Positions 46,896 through 58,127 of a DNA stretch of 64,000 nucleotides are shown in pieces. The notes under the pieces were generated by a model. It searched no databases, was not told where the DNA came from, and worked only from the letters and a program-made list of their open reading frames with translations. Location: the NCBI GenBank assembly GCA_019426215.1, contig CM033394.1, positions 46,064,423 to 46,128,422 of the forward strand, given 5' to 3'. The stretch is from Buddleja alternifolia (taxonomy: Eukaryota; Streptophyta; Magnoliopsida; Lamiales; Scrophulariaceae). The stretch's first letter is position 1, and the number at the start of each line of letters is the position of its first letter. Both the position numbers and the translations under genes were made by a program.

Positions 46896-47445
46896 TAATT
46901 TATCACAATTCACAAGATCTTTTAAATGGTGATTCCTATTTCACACCCATTGCAATTTATATATGGTGATTAATTTATCACAAGATCTTTTAAATGGTTA
47001 TTCCTATTTTACACCTATTGCTTAATAACTTCATTGATTATTTTAATTTTTCCAGTAACAATTTCGATATTAACACAAATCGTATGACTCGTATTATATT
47101 AATGAATGTATAATGCGTGTATTATTAGGTGGAGTTATAAATACCCGATTGTTCACATAATTGCAAAATTTTCAATCTAGGATCGAGCTGTTATATGATT
47201 GTGACAGAGAAGTCTAATCATGAAACTTAGGGCAAAAATCACAAGTAAATTAGCTCATTGACTATTTTATTTTTCTCTTAATAGATGAAAAGGAGAAAAG
47301 AAAACCATTCGTGTTTTTTTGGGAAAATTTGAAGTCGAATAAGACTTTTGTGATGGTTCTTATATTAGCTTAATATTGATTCGTCAGCAAATTAGCCACG
47401 GTATAACAAGTGATAAATGAATTATTATTTCTGGTATATAATTTA
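46360..47445. other. Intergenic with TA microsatellite
   Basis: A (TA)n run lies at about 46859-46890. Near it a GTGATTAATTTATCACAA block is repeated about 70 bp apart (46891 and 46967). No gene was seen. Confidence 0.5.
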
Positions 47446-47657
47446 GAGAAAATTGCACTAACACCCACGGCTATAATAAGTAATTACACAAACTTACCCT
47501 CTTATAATTGAAATTATAAATACCTAATTTACTATAATTGAAAATTACATTTAAAATTACCTATTATAGTGGGTTAGGTATTTGTAATTTCATTTATAAG
47601 AGGGTATGTTTGTGTAATTACCTATTATAGCAGTGGATGTTTGTGTAATTTTTCCTC
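47446..47657. mobile_element. Mutator-like foldback MITE, 212 bp
   Basis: GAGAAAATTGCACTAACACCC at the left pairs with the right end GTTTGTGTAATTTTTCCTC. Nearly the whole length is self-complementary, and TAATTTA is repeated on both flanks. It belongs to the GGGAAAATT-ended group seen around the expansin gene. Confidence 0.65.
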
Positions 47658-48853
47658 TAATTTATTGTCATATATCCAATTTTAGGAGTATCCAGAAATA
47701 ATGTTTCAATATAAGGGTAAATACCTTTTTTAGCCTCTCATTTTTAGGAATTGTATCACTTTAGTTCTTCATATACAAAAATTGGCACGTTGACCCCTCA
47801 CATAACAAATTTGTAGCTAGGTGATCCTTCACTCCAATTTTCGGTCATTTTTTTCTGTTGATAATGCACGTGATATGCACATATTTTTACCAGGGACATG
47901 TTCGTACTCAAGCCCTTATTCTCATCCAAACCAAATTTTGTGTCACTTTGGTCCTTGATTATGGCACGGGATAAAAGTAAATAAAAGGAGGGGAGGGACA
48001 TGAAATCAATACAAGTAGTAAACACAAAGTCCACCTAGGTAGTAAAAGGCATTCTAGTGACAAACTAAACACTGCCGCAAAAAGAAATAAAAAAAAAAGC
48101 AAAGATTCTTGTTCACAAGAAATAAAAAGTAAAGTCTAAAAGAAAAGGGAAAAAATATAAAACAAACACTACAAGAAAAGAGGAATATAGAGATAAGATA
48201 ATTAAAAGTATAAAAAGCAAAAGGGTCTTTTCGGCAAAATGGACTTTGGTTGCACATGCTAAAGAATTGACACATTTTCTAATCCTAGAGATAAATTCAT
48301 TGGAACCACACTTGGAATCTTTCAAAAGCCCTCAGCAAAAAATCGAAATGAATCTTCTATACCATAATGATGTTACATTAATAAAAAATTGACAAATGTT
48401 TACAAATAGAAAAAATTAATAATAATAATTCACTCGCATATTAATTAAATAACGACTTATCACTTCTTCGATATATGACAACATTGTGAGATAAAAAATC
48501 TCCATTTAAACACCTTTAATAAAAATTTGACATGTGGTTTCTATCCTGGCAGTTTTTGGTCCCCCAAGGTCCTTAAAAGTTTTAGTTAGTTGTGTGAGTA
48601 GTTGGGTGGTCATACTTGCCATCTCTCAAAACTTTAGAAGGATGACCTCCATCATCACAAAATATATGTGATGGTGGACACCCAACATGTATATCTACAC
48701 ATTTGTTGAGGAGACTCAATTCAATATCACAACAAATTCTCTATCATATAACAATGTAACACTTTCTATTATACATATAGAGATGTGATAAGTATATATC
48801 CAAATAATTAGAATGTAAAAGAAAAAATCGAAATTATCTTTAAACAATCCAAT
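47658..48853. other. Intergenic, small repeat fragments only
   Basis: It contains a partial GGGTAAATACC-type Mutator-like end at about 47714 and a CTTCTATACCATAATGATGT foldback at about 48345-48515. Minus-strand frames at 48054-48325 are low-complexity. Confidence 0.45.
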
Positions 48854-49774
48854 TGTTAGATTAGAGAAAACCCCATAGAGAACTTGTATTACTGAGTAAC
48901 ATATTTATAAAGATAGATGTACTTGGTAAACAAGAAACCCTAACTATAATCAAGGTTAAGATAAATAAAAAAAAACATAAAAAACCTAAATTAACATAAA
49001 TATTAGAAAGATGTGGAAAAATATTATATTATCTAACACTTCCTCCCAGTCGCAATTGAGAGTCTTGAACATTGAGATTGGACCAAGAAAATTCGGTCAT
49101 AGAGAATTTGAGAAGAAGATGGCGACAAAGATAAAAGGTGGTGGCGGCCTTAAGAGGCGACGGTGGTGGCGGCGGCTCCAAGTTCTCGTTTTTCAAGAGT
49201 GAGTGGCGACAACTAATAAAACTAAAGGCAGTAGTGGCTAAGCGCGGCGACATAAAATAAAAAGGCGGCAGCTTCAAGTCCTTATTTTCTAAGAATGAGT
49301 GACGACAACTAACAAAACTAAAGGCGGCGGTGGCCAAAGATGGTGTGGAGGTGGCTAAGCGCGGCGGCCCCTAGCTAAAGAGAGAAGGTAGCGACAACGG
49401 CCATAGGAGAAAGAAAGGAAAAAAATTAAATAAAGGAAAACTAAACTAGTTAGATAAGGGGCGTCGGACGGGGACGACGACTTGAGGGTGGCGGCGTAAG
49501 CGAGAGATCGAGAGACCATGACTCTGATACCATGTTAGATTAAAAAAACCTCCATAGAGAACTTATATTACTGAATAACATTTTCATAGAGATACATGTA
49601 CTTGGTAAATAAAAAACCTTAACTATAAACAAAGAAAAAATAAATATAAGGAAATATAAAAAAATCTAAATTAACATAAATACTAGAAATATGTGAAAAG
49701 ATATTATATTATATTATCTTTTTTTTTTGGTAAATAGAGATAAGAAATAAGAAAAGATATTATATTATCTAACA
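48854..49774 (-). mobile_element. TRIM-type LTR element, 0.9 kb
   Basis: Two LTRs, 48854-49038 (185 bp) and 49533-49774 (242 bp), both read TGTTAGATT...ATCTAACA on the plus strand. Read on the minus strand, the primer-binding site TGGTATCAGAGT (plus 49521-49532) directly abuts the right (5') LTR, and the polypurine tract CTGGGAGGAAG (plus 49039-49049) abuts the left (3') LTR. The interior of about 480 bp has only GGCGGC-type repeats and no gag or pol, as in TRIM elements. No matching 5-bp target duplication was found. It lies 0.3 kb upstream of the expansin start. Confidence 0.85.
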
Positions 49775-49875
49775 CTAACCACATTTGTATTACGTATTTA
49801 TATATGTAATAAAAAGTAATACACCATTATGTAATGAAAAATGTGGGTGGGGATTCTTGCCCAACCCTTTAAGCT

Positions 49876-49886
49876 CTATTTATATC
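49876..49886 (+). promoter_or_regulatory. TATA-like element of the expansin gene
   Basis: CTATTTATATC lies about 200 bp upstream of the ATG in a TA-rich context. It is followed by CT-rich probable leader sequence. This is an assignment by position and motif only. Confidence 0.5.
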
Positions 49887-49971
49887 TCAAACACTACTTC
49901 ACATTCTTCTCATTCAACTTCCTCAACCTCCTCATCTAGGGCCACCATTTTGTTATACAAAAAGCTCAAAA

Positions 49972-50075
49972 GTAATTAACTAACATTTCATTTCCTCGCA
50001 TTTTTTTCTCCTTTCCTATAACCATTCATATTTAATCTAGTATTTTCTTGAATTACTATTTTTTTCATTCTGCAG
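49972..50075 (+). other. Possible 5' UTR intron of the expansin gene
   Basis: A donor-like AAAA|GTAATT at 49972 and an acceptor TTTTTCATTCTGCAG ending at 50075 bracket a pyrimidine-rich stretch just before AGAAAATGG. Splicing is inferred from the motifs only. Confidence 0.4.
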
Positions 50076-50080
50076 AGAAA

Positions 50081-50532
50081 ATGGCTTTTTTTGGGCTTTT
50101 CTTGATTTTGTCCCTTGAAATGGTGTTACATGTTCATGGCAATGATGGAGGTTGGATAAATGCTCATGCAACCTTCTATGGTGGTGGTGATGCTGCTGGA
50201 ACAATGGGTATATGTGTGTGTGTGTATATATATATATGTTAGTATGTATATACTTGATATATTATTTAGGGAAATTTACATACAAACCCCTCACTTATTG
50301 TGTAATTACCAAAAATTCCCTTACTTTTTGGAAATTACATATAGCCCCCCTCACTTTAAGGAATTCTTACAATTACATCCCTATATATTTATATTCTTTT
50401 ACAATTCTAGCTCATATAAACTTTACAAATAGGCTAGACCCCCCTTGAAGGGGCGTGTTGGTAATTTCCAAACGATGAGTATTTTTTGATAATTATACAA
50501 TAAGTGAGGGGTCTGTGTGTAACTTTCCCAAT

Positions 50533-50569
<37 letters not shown>

Positions 50570-51995
50570 TATTTTACCATTTTTCGCTTGGTGTAACTCT
50601 AGTAAAAATGTTGAACAGGTGGTGCTTGTGGGTATGGGAATTTGTACAGCCAGGGGTACGGTACAAACACTGCTGCACTAAGTACAGCACTATTCAACAG
50701 TGGGTTAAGCTGCGGTTCGTGCTATGAGATTAGGTGTGTGAACGACGGTCAGTGGTGCTTGCCCGGGTCTATTATGGTGACCGCAACTAATTTCTGCCCG
50801 CCAAACAATGCCTTACCAAACAATGCAGGGGGGTGGTGCAACCCACCCCTCCAGCACTTTGATTTGGCTCAGCCTGTTTTTCAACTTATTGCTCAGTACA
50901 AAGCTGGAATTGTCCCCGTTGCTTATAGAAGGTAAATTTAATTATTTTATAAATTTAGTTCATTAATTTCTCTCTGTTTTTTTTAGACTTAATTGTTAGT
51001 ATCGGGGAATTCTAGCGCGGACTCTGATTTGTTAAACTCAAATTATGAAGAAGTGAATTATAATTGTCTTGTGATTGCTGAAAATTTCAAAGAAAGTACT
51101 GATCAATCACGAAGCAAGTTTATTGACACTTGTCATATGATTGATAGGGTTCGGCTGAATCAAGTTGAGTCCCTTTGTGTTTCTTAGAACCTCTCAGAAG
51201 TTATGTCAAACTTATAATATGATTACAATCACTTTCTAAGTGGTAGAATAATAATTTAATTATATAGTTACTAGGGAGTCGTACCGGAAAATCCTATTCT
51301 TTCATGTATGCGCCCTGCAGCTTAGAGGACAATTTTGCCCCTCATGTTTTGACCCCCTCCTAATATTGCCCCTCTCAGAGTAAAAACTAAAAAGGCTAGG
51401 TGAATTGAAACAATTTTTTAGTCTTTCATTTTACCATTTGAGGTCCTTCATTTGTTTGAGTACTTCACAAGTACCCTCCTGGAACTACGGAAATAACTCT
51501 AAAGTTTCTCAATTTGACCCCTCAACTATGTCAGAAATGTAAACTTACTCCTGCAGTTTCGATCTTGGTTCTTTACATTAGTATAGTCACTCTCTTAAAG
51601 CCAATTTAGTACAAATTTTCAATACTCTATATGATTGTACTTAAGTTTCTATCACCTAACTAACTGTTTTAACTTCAATTTTTTGTAGGGTAGCTTGCAG
51701 TAAAAGAGGGGGAATAAGGTTCACCATTAACGGACATTCCTACTTCAACCTAGTACTCGTAACCAACGTTGGTGGAGCCGGTGATGTCCACGATGTTTCC
51801 ATCAAGGGATCCAGGACCGGGTGGCAGCCCATGTCGAGAAATTGGGGGCAAAATTGGCAAAGCAATAACTATCTCGACGGGCAAAGCCTCTCGTTTAAGG
51901 TTACCACGAGTGATGGCCGCACAATTGTCTCCAATAACGTCGCTCCAGCTAGCTGGTCTTTTGGACAGACCTTTGTTGGAGCTCAATTTCGTTGA
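50081..51995 (+). CDS. EXPA: Alpha-expansin, 248 aa, 3 exons
   Basis: Exons 50081-50207, 50619-50931 and 51689-51995 join in frame (747 nt) with GT-AG introns. Residues 1 to about 20 are a hydrophobic signal peptide. [14 protein letters not shown] then [10 protein letters not shown] (43-52) open the GH45-like domain, with the Cys set of [10 protein letters not shown] (73-82). HFDL (122-125) supplies the family's conserved Asp. The C-terminal half from about 150 is the CBM63-like domain with the aromatic residues expected for cellulose contact. Expansins loosen cell walls at acid pH without hydrolysis, acting in the apoplast. The length is normal for EXPA and no motif is missing, so it is probably functional. 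Introns sit at typical EXPA places. Intron 1 contains a Mutator-like foldback MITE. Confidence 0.96.
50269..50529. mobile_element. Mutator-like foldback MITE in expansin intron 1
   Basis: GGGAAATTTACATACAAACC at the left pairs with GGGTCTGTGTGTAACTTTCCC-type sequence at the right. Inner CCTCACTTATTGTGTAATTA and its complement extend the arms to about 45 bp. No target duplication was seen. A (TA)n run follows at about 50536-50567. Confidence 0.75.
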
Positions 51996-52055
51996 ATGAC
52001 AGCTTAAACAGTTTCGAGATCAATTAAGAATAATATAAACACTCCAGTGATATTT

Positions 52056-52160
52056 AATTAATATAAGTTAGGTGGTCACATAAGTATTAGTAGTGTGAAT
52101 TTCATAATTAGTATAAGTTAGGTGGTCACATAAGTATTAGTAGTGTGACTTTCATACTAT
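52056..52160 (+). repeat. Tandem 52-bp duplication in the expansin 3' flank
   Basis: TATAAGTTAGGTGGTCACAT and the following bases through TAGTAGTGTGA are repeated once, with one substitution (GAATTTC against GACTTTC). It probably lies in the 3' UTR or just after it. Confidence 0.85.
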
Positions 52161-52506
52161 AGTACCAAGTTGGTATCTAGGGTCAAAATGAGGGGGGCTA
52201 ATTTTGAATGGTCCCTTTTTAGGAGGGCACTCAATTTATGAGGGTTTTCTTTCTCCTATTTCATGGGCTATTATTTTTGGGTTTTTTGTTTTACTTTTTA
52301 ACCCTTTCTATTGTGAGGGGTAGTGCTAGTAATTTTATATATTTATTTTGCAAATTGTATTTTCTTTTTTTACTTCAGCATGTGGCTGGAGTTGTACTGT
52401 ATGAACCTTATGGTGTGGTTTGTATGACAGGAAGATGTGAATTTAATTCGACTAGTAATGAAATTGCTTATTTGTGTTTAGTACATTTTACTTCATTAAT
52501 ATTAAA

Positions 52507-52738
52507 GATAATTACCCACACCCTCTCTTATGTTCAATTACCAAAAGCCCCTCTAATTTTTTCGAAATTATATAAAAAAATTCTCGTATTAAGTCATTTT
52601 TACAATTATACATCCACTGTTTATTTGAAATTTTTATAGTAAACTCTTTATAAATATTACAAATAAACCTTTTAAAAAAATCTCGTTGTAATTATTTAAA
52701 TAAGGTAATTTCGGTAGAATGTATATGTAATTCACCCT
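52507..52738. mobile_element. Mutator-like foldback MITE, about 230 bp
   Basis: GATAATTACCCACACCCTCT at the left is imperfectly inverted at the right (ATGTATATGTAATTCACCCT). AATATTAA occurs on both flanks. It is the same structural group as 50269-50529. Confidence 0.6.
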
Positions 52739-52991
52739 AAATATTAACTCTAGTTTTGTTTCCCCAAAGCATTTGTCTCAAAATGCGACCTTAACCTTGG
52801 GAAATGTGAGCTCAAATCCTTATTTCTTGGAGATAAGAAGAAAACAAGTCCAGCAACTTGTGTCTTCCAAAAAAAAGATTTTCTTGGACTTTAAAAAGAT
52901 TTTCTATCAAAAAAGCAAGAAAAAAAACAGAATAATTCTTTATTTCCCACGGACTAGAGATGATATTATATTAGTACTCACAAAATATCTA

Positions 52992-53213
52992 GGGAAAATT
53001 GCACTGGAATCCCTCACTTATTGTCTACCAAAAATTTCCCTTACTGAAAATGATATTAAGTCTCCTTTACACTAAGACATTTCTTACAACTATAGTCTTT
53101 GTGAATTTCAAAATTTTTATATTTTTACCACTGTAAATTTTACAGATAGACCCCTTGAGGGGCGTATTGGTAATTTTCAATTAGTGAGACGGGTTTTTTT
53201 AGTAATTACGCAA
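52992..53213. mobile_element. Mutator-like foldback MITE, about 220 bp
   Basis: GGGAAAATTGCACTGGAATC then CCCTCACTTATTG at the left pairs weakly with TTGGTAATTTTCAATTAGTG and the right end. The GACCCCTTGAGGGGCGTATTGG block matches one in the expansin-intron copy. Confidence 0.6.
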
Positions 53214-53858
53214 GGTGATTTTGAGACCTCGGACAAGGGGCTCAGATATAGCCACGTTATAGGTGATCTCGAAATTCAACTTCATTACAAATTTTTTATG
53301 AAAGATACTGAAAACTCTAGTTATCACTACTTTGTTCAATTTAGACCGAAGCTCGACCCATTCAATATCGATACGACACAAATAATTTGCTCTTAATCTA
53401 AATTGATTTCAAGCTCATTTGTCTTTATTCGACTCAACTCAACCTATTGAAAAATTGAACCACAAATATTTAATCATGTACGTCACCAAGCTCAAGTGTT
53501 TACCTACATCAAAATATACATGATATACACAACAATATTTCATGCAAATTATAGGTTTGCATTTCCCATGCCTTGTTCTAGAAATCAACCTAGCTCGTGC
53601 AAGTCCAGTTAGCAATAAAATCTGTTAAACTGAACCCAACCGTTTTCGTTACATTGTAATTTGAAATTGAAGCGCAGTCGAGTCAAGCCTGAGTTCATAG
53701 TCTTGAGCCCCGTGACCCTCGAAAATTTGTTATTCTTAGCAAACAAAGACTCATTTCCAAGACAAGAAAAGACAAAACGAATACTACTTTCTTTCTTTTT
53801 TGATAAGAAATCGAATATTACTTCTTCTTCTTAATTTCTTGGATTTAAATTTAACATT

Positions 53859-55349
53859 GGGATAAATACTTATAACATCAGGTGATTTCTCGAATTGGGC
53901 ATTTACCCCCCGTGAATTTTATTTATCAAAAAACCCCCTTATAAAAAAAAAGAGACAATTAACCCCCTACGCGCTTCATTTGCGAGTTGTGCGATTGGTT
54001 ATAATTTTTTTGACCTTTTTGGACTATTTTGCCCCTGATCTAACAATCATTGAATCAAATATGATGAAATCGACTGTCCAGATTAATAAGTATATATTGT
54101 CTAAATTTGATTAATCACATTCATAGATCTAAAAGATATCAACTGTTCATATTAAACAAATTATATTTAATTATTTATTTTATTACAAAACATATTTTAT
54201 ATATAAATATATACTTATTAATTTATAATTTATAAAGATTTATTAAAAATATATAAATAATACACACACACACATAAGTATATGTATGTATACTTGCAAC
54301 ATTAACATTGGTCACCATCCCACGCCACCACTCATCCTCACGCCGTCGGATAATCGCCGATCTTCACCACGCCCAAAATGCCATCGCTGCCTTCTTTAAA
54401 TGTCATCGTCGTAGCCCCCTTCTGCACATCGAAAGTGACTTGATTGACGGACTTCAATCATAATTGAGTTAGTCAAATAAGAATCAAACTCTTATTATTA
54501 TAGTAGAAAAGAACACAAAAAAAATACTAATTCACTAGGATTTAGTTAAAAATATAAATTCAATAGGAATCAAATAAAGAAAATTGAGTGATAAATTCTA
54601 TTAAATAATTCCTAAATTCATAATTTTTTTAAACCCTCCAAATCTAACATTAGTTGTGTAATAAATTTGATTCTTAGAACATTTGTCCCTATACGTTCTA
54701 TAAGTTTCTTTAGTAGAATCACTTATATATAACATGAATAAAGTATATAATTATCATACATAATATACGATCCGGTACCTTTTTTTGCCAGTTAAGAATT
54801 TCTAAAACCAAAAACATACTAAATAATCGGTGTTGTCTCTCCTTATACCAAAATCTAGAATTTTATATATATAAAAAATGTAACTTCAATACGGTACAAC
54901 CGGTATGGTACGATTTTGAAAAATCATGAACACCCCTACTGAGCGGGGTGATGATGGCAGGTCTGTGGTGATGGTGGCGCCGTGAAATGAAGTGGGGTAG
55001 TGGTGGCGGCGTGGTGGTGGAGGTGGGTAGGGAGGTTGTGGTTATGGTGTTGGTGAGGGAATTGGTGGAGAGTAAAAATTAGGGTTTGGGTTTTGGTTTG
55101 GGGGGGAAGAAGATGAAGAAAAAGAAAAAGAAATATAAAATAATCAACAAAATAAAAATAGAAATAAATATATGTAAATACCTTAATTTGATAAGGGTAT
55201 TTTAGTTTTACAAAAAATTTGTAGGCTAAAATGCTTGGGTGAGGCTGTGTGTATAATTTAAATTTTCTTAGGTTTTTTTGTAGTTCTTTTTTCACAGGCG
55301 GGTAAATGCCCAATTTCATAAAGCACGTGGGATTATATGTATTTAACCC
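53859..55349. mobile_element. Mutator-like element, 1491 bp
   Basis: GGGATAAATACTTATAACAT with GAATTGGGCATTTACCC is inverted at 55300-55349 as GGGTAAATGCCCAATTTCAT followed by GTATTTAACCC. A 9-10-bp duplication ATTTAACATT flanks it (53849-53858 and 55350-55359). There is no transposase. A GC-rich insert at about 54300-54440 (with CACCATCCCACGCCACC) stands out from the AT-rich remainder and could be captured host DNA. A GGTGGTGG-rich stretch lies at 54940-55030. Confidence 0.88.
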
Positions 55350-55713
55350 ATTTAACATTTGTTGTTCTTTATTTTGTGGTGTCTACCTTGGTTTTAGGAC
55401 ATTGACTTTGGAAATAAGTTTCAAAATTTCATTAAATTATTATTTATTTCCAACATTTTATTTATCATAATGTGTCATTTTAATTTATGTTTATTTTCGA
55501 CTAATATCTCATTAATTCTTTTTTAATGAGATATTGACCACTTTAATTTCCTCATTAGTGGGCCAAATTATATAGTGTTTACGATGATTTTATTATATTG
55601 TTAGTGGTTCATTGATCTCTTATAACAGTCAAACTCTATTTTACTATATAAAGAGGTCATAGCTCTTTTGATTGGCACAAGTGATACAAGTAATTTTGTG
55701 AGAATATATTTTA

Positions 55714-55973
55714 GGGTGAATTACATGCACACCCCCTCACTTCAATGTTAATTACCAAAAACCTGCTTGACTTTGATAAATTACAACGAGACTCCCTCAA
55801 ATGATCTATTTGTAAAGTTTATAGGGGTGAAATTGTAAAAATATTTAAATACACAGGGGGTATAGTTGTTAGAATATCTTAAAATAAGGGAAAATTTGTG
55901 TAATTTCGAAAAGATCAAGGGTTATTTTGGGTAATCTTGTACTAAAGCGAGGGGATGTACATGTAAGTTTCTC
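55714..55973. mobile_element. Mutator-like MITE, 260 bp
   Basis: GGGTGAATTACATGCACACC at the left pairs with GGATGTACATGTAAGTTTCTC at the right. A perfect 9-bp duplication TATATTTTA flanks it (55705-55713 and 55974-55982), which confirms the Mutator superfamily for this group. Confidence 0.9.
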
Positions 55974-55982
55974 TATATTTTA

Positions 55983-56999
55983 TACTCCTCACAAGAGTAT
56001 TCGTGTTTTTGCAACGTGATGGTGGATCGGTTCCTAGTCTCCTCGAGGACGTGCATCCGATATGAGAGAACACCGTGAGCTAATGGGTTTTATCTTGGAG
56101 TCGTGATTAGCCGTCAAAACTTGCACTTATGGAGGCAATCGTGACTTTAGAACAGGGACACCATTGTGACTCACCATTGTTTTAGCGTCATATTTACCGA
56201 GTTTTGTGCAGTTTTATTTTTTATCTATATATTATGAAGCTATGATTATTCTATTGAATATATTGTTAAGATTATTTTATTATTGCAAACACAAATCACA
56301 AAATTATTTACAATAATACTAGCAATTTAAGATCTACTAACATTTATTATGAAAGTAGAGAAAACAATCACACGTTATCAGGTGAGAGTAGAACCCAAGA
56401 TCGTTAATATCTTGGTGCCTCAGTTTTGTCAGTAAAGCTGGGCTTCATCGGCGGGAGTAGACCCAAAACATTTAATGTTTTGAGGCGGCAATTTAGTCAT
56501 TAGGACTAGGCTTCATCGGCGGGAGTAGAACCCCATACCTTGGTCTTTTATTGCTCTAACTTGCTTATAATTATTTATTATAGAAATTGCTTAAAACCAT
56601 GTTTTAAACAATAAGTTACATTTGTCACGTGATCAGTTACAAAACATGTGAATTATCCTTGAATTCGCTAAACTGGATCCCAAATTAATTTTCACAACTT
56701 AACAACTGTTTTAATATAAAGTTGATTCTTTTTAATTATTTCTCCAATTTAATCAGACAAACGAGTTATTTCTAAGAAGTCAGATAATTTCAAATTCTAA
56801 TATAATCACAATCATTATTGTACGACAGACTTCATATGAGTCTCACTATATATGGAAATACATTTTTGAACATTTCTACTCCTGAAAACTCCTAAGAATG
56901 ACGATTACGACCTAAAGGGCTCAGCCTGCAAGACCTGATTTGAAGTTGTAAATTGTAATAGTAATAATTTTTATGTTTCCTTGTGAATAGAAGTTTTTG
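55983..56999. other. Intergenic with a short tandem repeat
   Basis: At about 56383-56545 a block of about 75 bp containing GGCTTCATCGGCGGGAGTAG occurs twice in tandem, with a partial third start. It also carries a variable TGTTTTGAGG or ATCTTGGTGC part. No gene was seen. Confidence 0.55.
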
Positions 57000-57009
57000 T
57001 TTCTAAAAT

Positions 57010-57185
57010 TGTTATGGGCCCATGGGTCCAAAGATGAAGCCCAATCTTATACGATTAACCTAATTTCATGTAACACCATTTTGTGTTCATTCATTTCTCA
57101 TTGGCCCATTATCAACTTCAGCCCAACAACATACCCAAATTTAGCCTGAGAAACATTTTGGGCCTTGTCAAGCCCAGCCCAATTT
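57010..57185 (+). promoter_or_regulatory. Cluster of TGGGCY (site II) motifs upstream of the mTERF gene
   Basis: TGGGCY or its complement occurs at about 57015 (ATGGGCCCATGG), 57038, 57103, 57120, 57160 and 57173, within 220 bp of the ATG at 57234. Site II elements bind TCP factors and are enriched in promoters of plant nuclear genes for organelle and ribosome biogenesis. The motifs are seen directly; TCP control is inference. Confidence 0.6.
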
Positions 57186-57233
57186 GCATAAATCAAAAAC
57201 AGAGTAGCAAAAATTGATTCCTACATACAGTTA

Positions 57234-58127
57234 ATGGAGATGATCCTCCAACTGCAACCCCTCTTCGCGCCCAAACCCTTAAATACCGAAAATACCCTCA
57301 AACGCCACCGCTCAATTCCGACCACCACCACCCCCGCCGCCGCCGCAGACTCCGGCCTACAGTTCCGGCAGAAGCTCCTCTACCTCCAATCGCTCAAAGT
57401 AAATCCCACAAAAGCCCTCCACGTAAACCCTAATTTACGCTCTACCCCTCTTTCAACCCTTCAATCAATCACACAATGCCTATCTTCAATGGGCCTGGAT
57501 CTAACTTCGATTGGACGAATCCTAGATATGTACCCTCAATTGTTAACCTCCGATCCTTACACTGACATTTACCCAATTTTCGATTTTTTACTAAACACTG
57601 TTGAATTGCCGTTTTTCGAAGTTCGAAAATCGATTAATCGGTGCCCGAGATTACTCGTTACCGATCCCGAGGCTCAATTGAAGCCGGCATTTGAGTTTTT
57701 GACTGAATTGGGCTTTGTTGGCCCGAATAAGTTGAATTCACAAACCACATTGTTGTTGGTTTCGAGCGTTGAGTGTACGTTGATTCCGAAGATCGAGTAT
57801 TTAGTGGGATTGGGATTTGAGTATGATGAGGTGAGGAATATGGTGTTGAGGTCGCCGGGGTTGTTGACGTTTAGCGTGGAGAATAATTATAGGCCGAAGG
57901 TGGAGTACTTTTTGAAGGAGATGAATGGGGATTTGGAGGAGATTAAGAGGTTTCCGCAGTATTTTTCGTTTAGTTTGGAGAGGAAGATTAAGCCGAGGCA
58001 TCGGCTTTTGATGGAGCATAGGTTTTCGGTTCCGTTGTCTGATATGTTGAAGGTTAGTGATGGAGAGTTTAATGCGAGGTTGATCGAGAAGTGTTTGCAG
58101 ATGATGGAGGAGGAGAGGCAGCTGTGA
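57234..58127 (+). CDS. mTERF-family protein, probably plastid-targeted, 297 aa
   Basis: This is a single open exon. The first 40 or so residues are rich in Thr, Pro, Ala and basic residues, with few acidic ones, like a transit peptide. After a short LQFRQKLLYL helix come repeated mTERF units marked by a Pro-x-Leu-Leu motif: MYPQLLTSDP (about 99-108), RCPRLLVTDP (about 135-144), RSPGLLTFSV (about 207-216) and RFPQYFSFSL (about 238-247). mTERF repeats form a curved helical solenoid that binds nucleic acid. Plant members act in organelle transcription, termination or RNA splicing, and which of these applies here is unknown. The length fits compact plastid members. There is no intron, and the upstream TGGGCY cluster fits a nuclear gene for an organelle protein. 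ATG 57234 is followed two codons later by a second Met, so either may be used. Confidence 0.92.
   Translation: MEMILQLQPLFAPKPLNTENTLKRHRSIPTTTTPAAAADSGLQFRQKLLYLQSLKVNPTKALHVNPNLRSTPLSTLQSITQCLSSMGLDLTSIGRILDMYPQLLTSDPYTDIYPIFDFLLNTVELPFFEVRKSINRCPRLLVTDPEAQLKPAFEFLTELGFVGPNKLNSQTTLLLVSSVECTLIPKIEYLVGLGFEYDEVRNMVLRSPGLLTFSVENNYRPKVEYFLKEMNGDLEEIKRFPQYFSFSLERKIKPRHRLLMEHRFSVPLSDMLKVSDGEFNARLIEKCLQMMEEERQL

Noticed and set aside
49029..49337. Proline-rich minus-strand protein
   Set aside because: It lies inside the TRIM element and consists of translated GGCGGC-type repeats.
53210..53720. Another hAT MITE of the GAGCTCGG family
   Set aside because: A few GAGCTCAAG-like motifs occur, but neither TAGGGGTG-type ends nor an 8-bp duplication could be found.
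54936..55358. His/Pro/Thr-rich minus-strand protein
   Set aside because: It is a low-complexity translation of a GGTGGT-rich tract running into the inverted end of a Mutator-like element.
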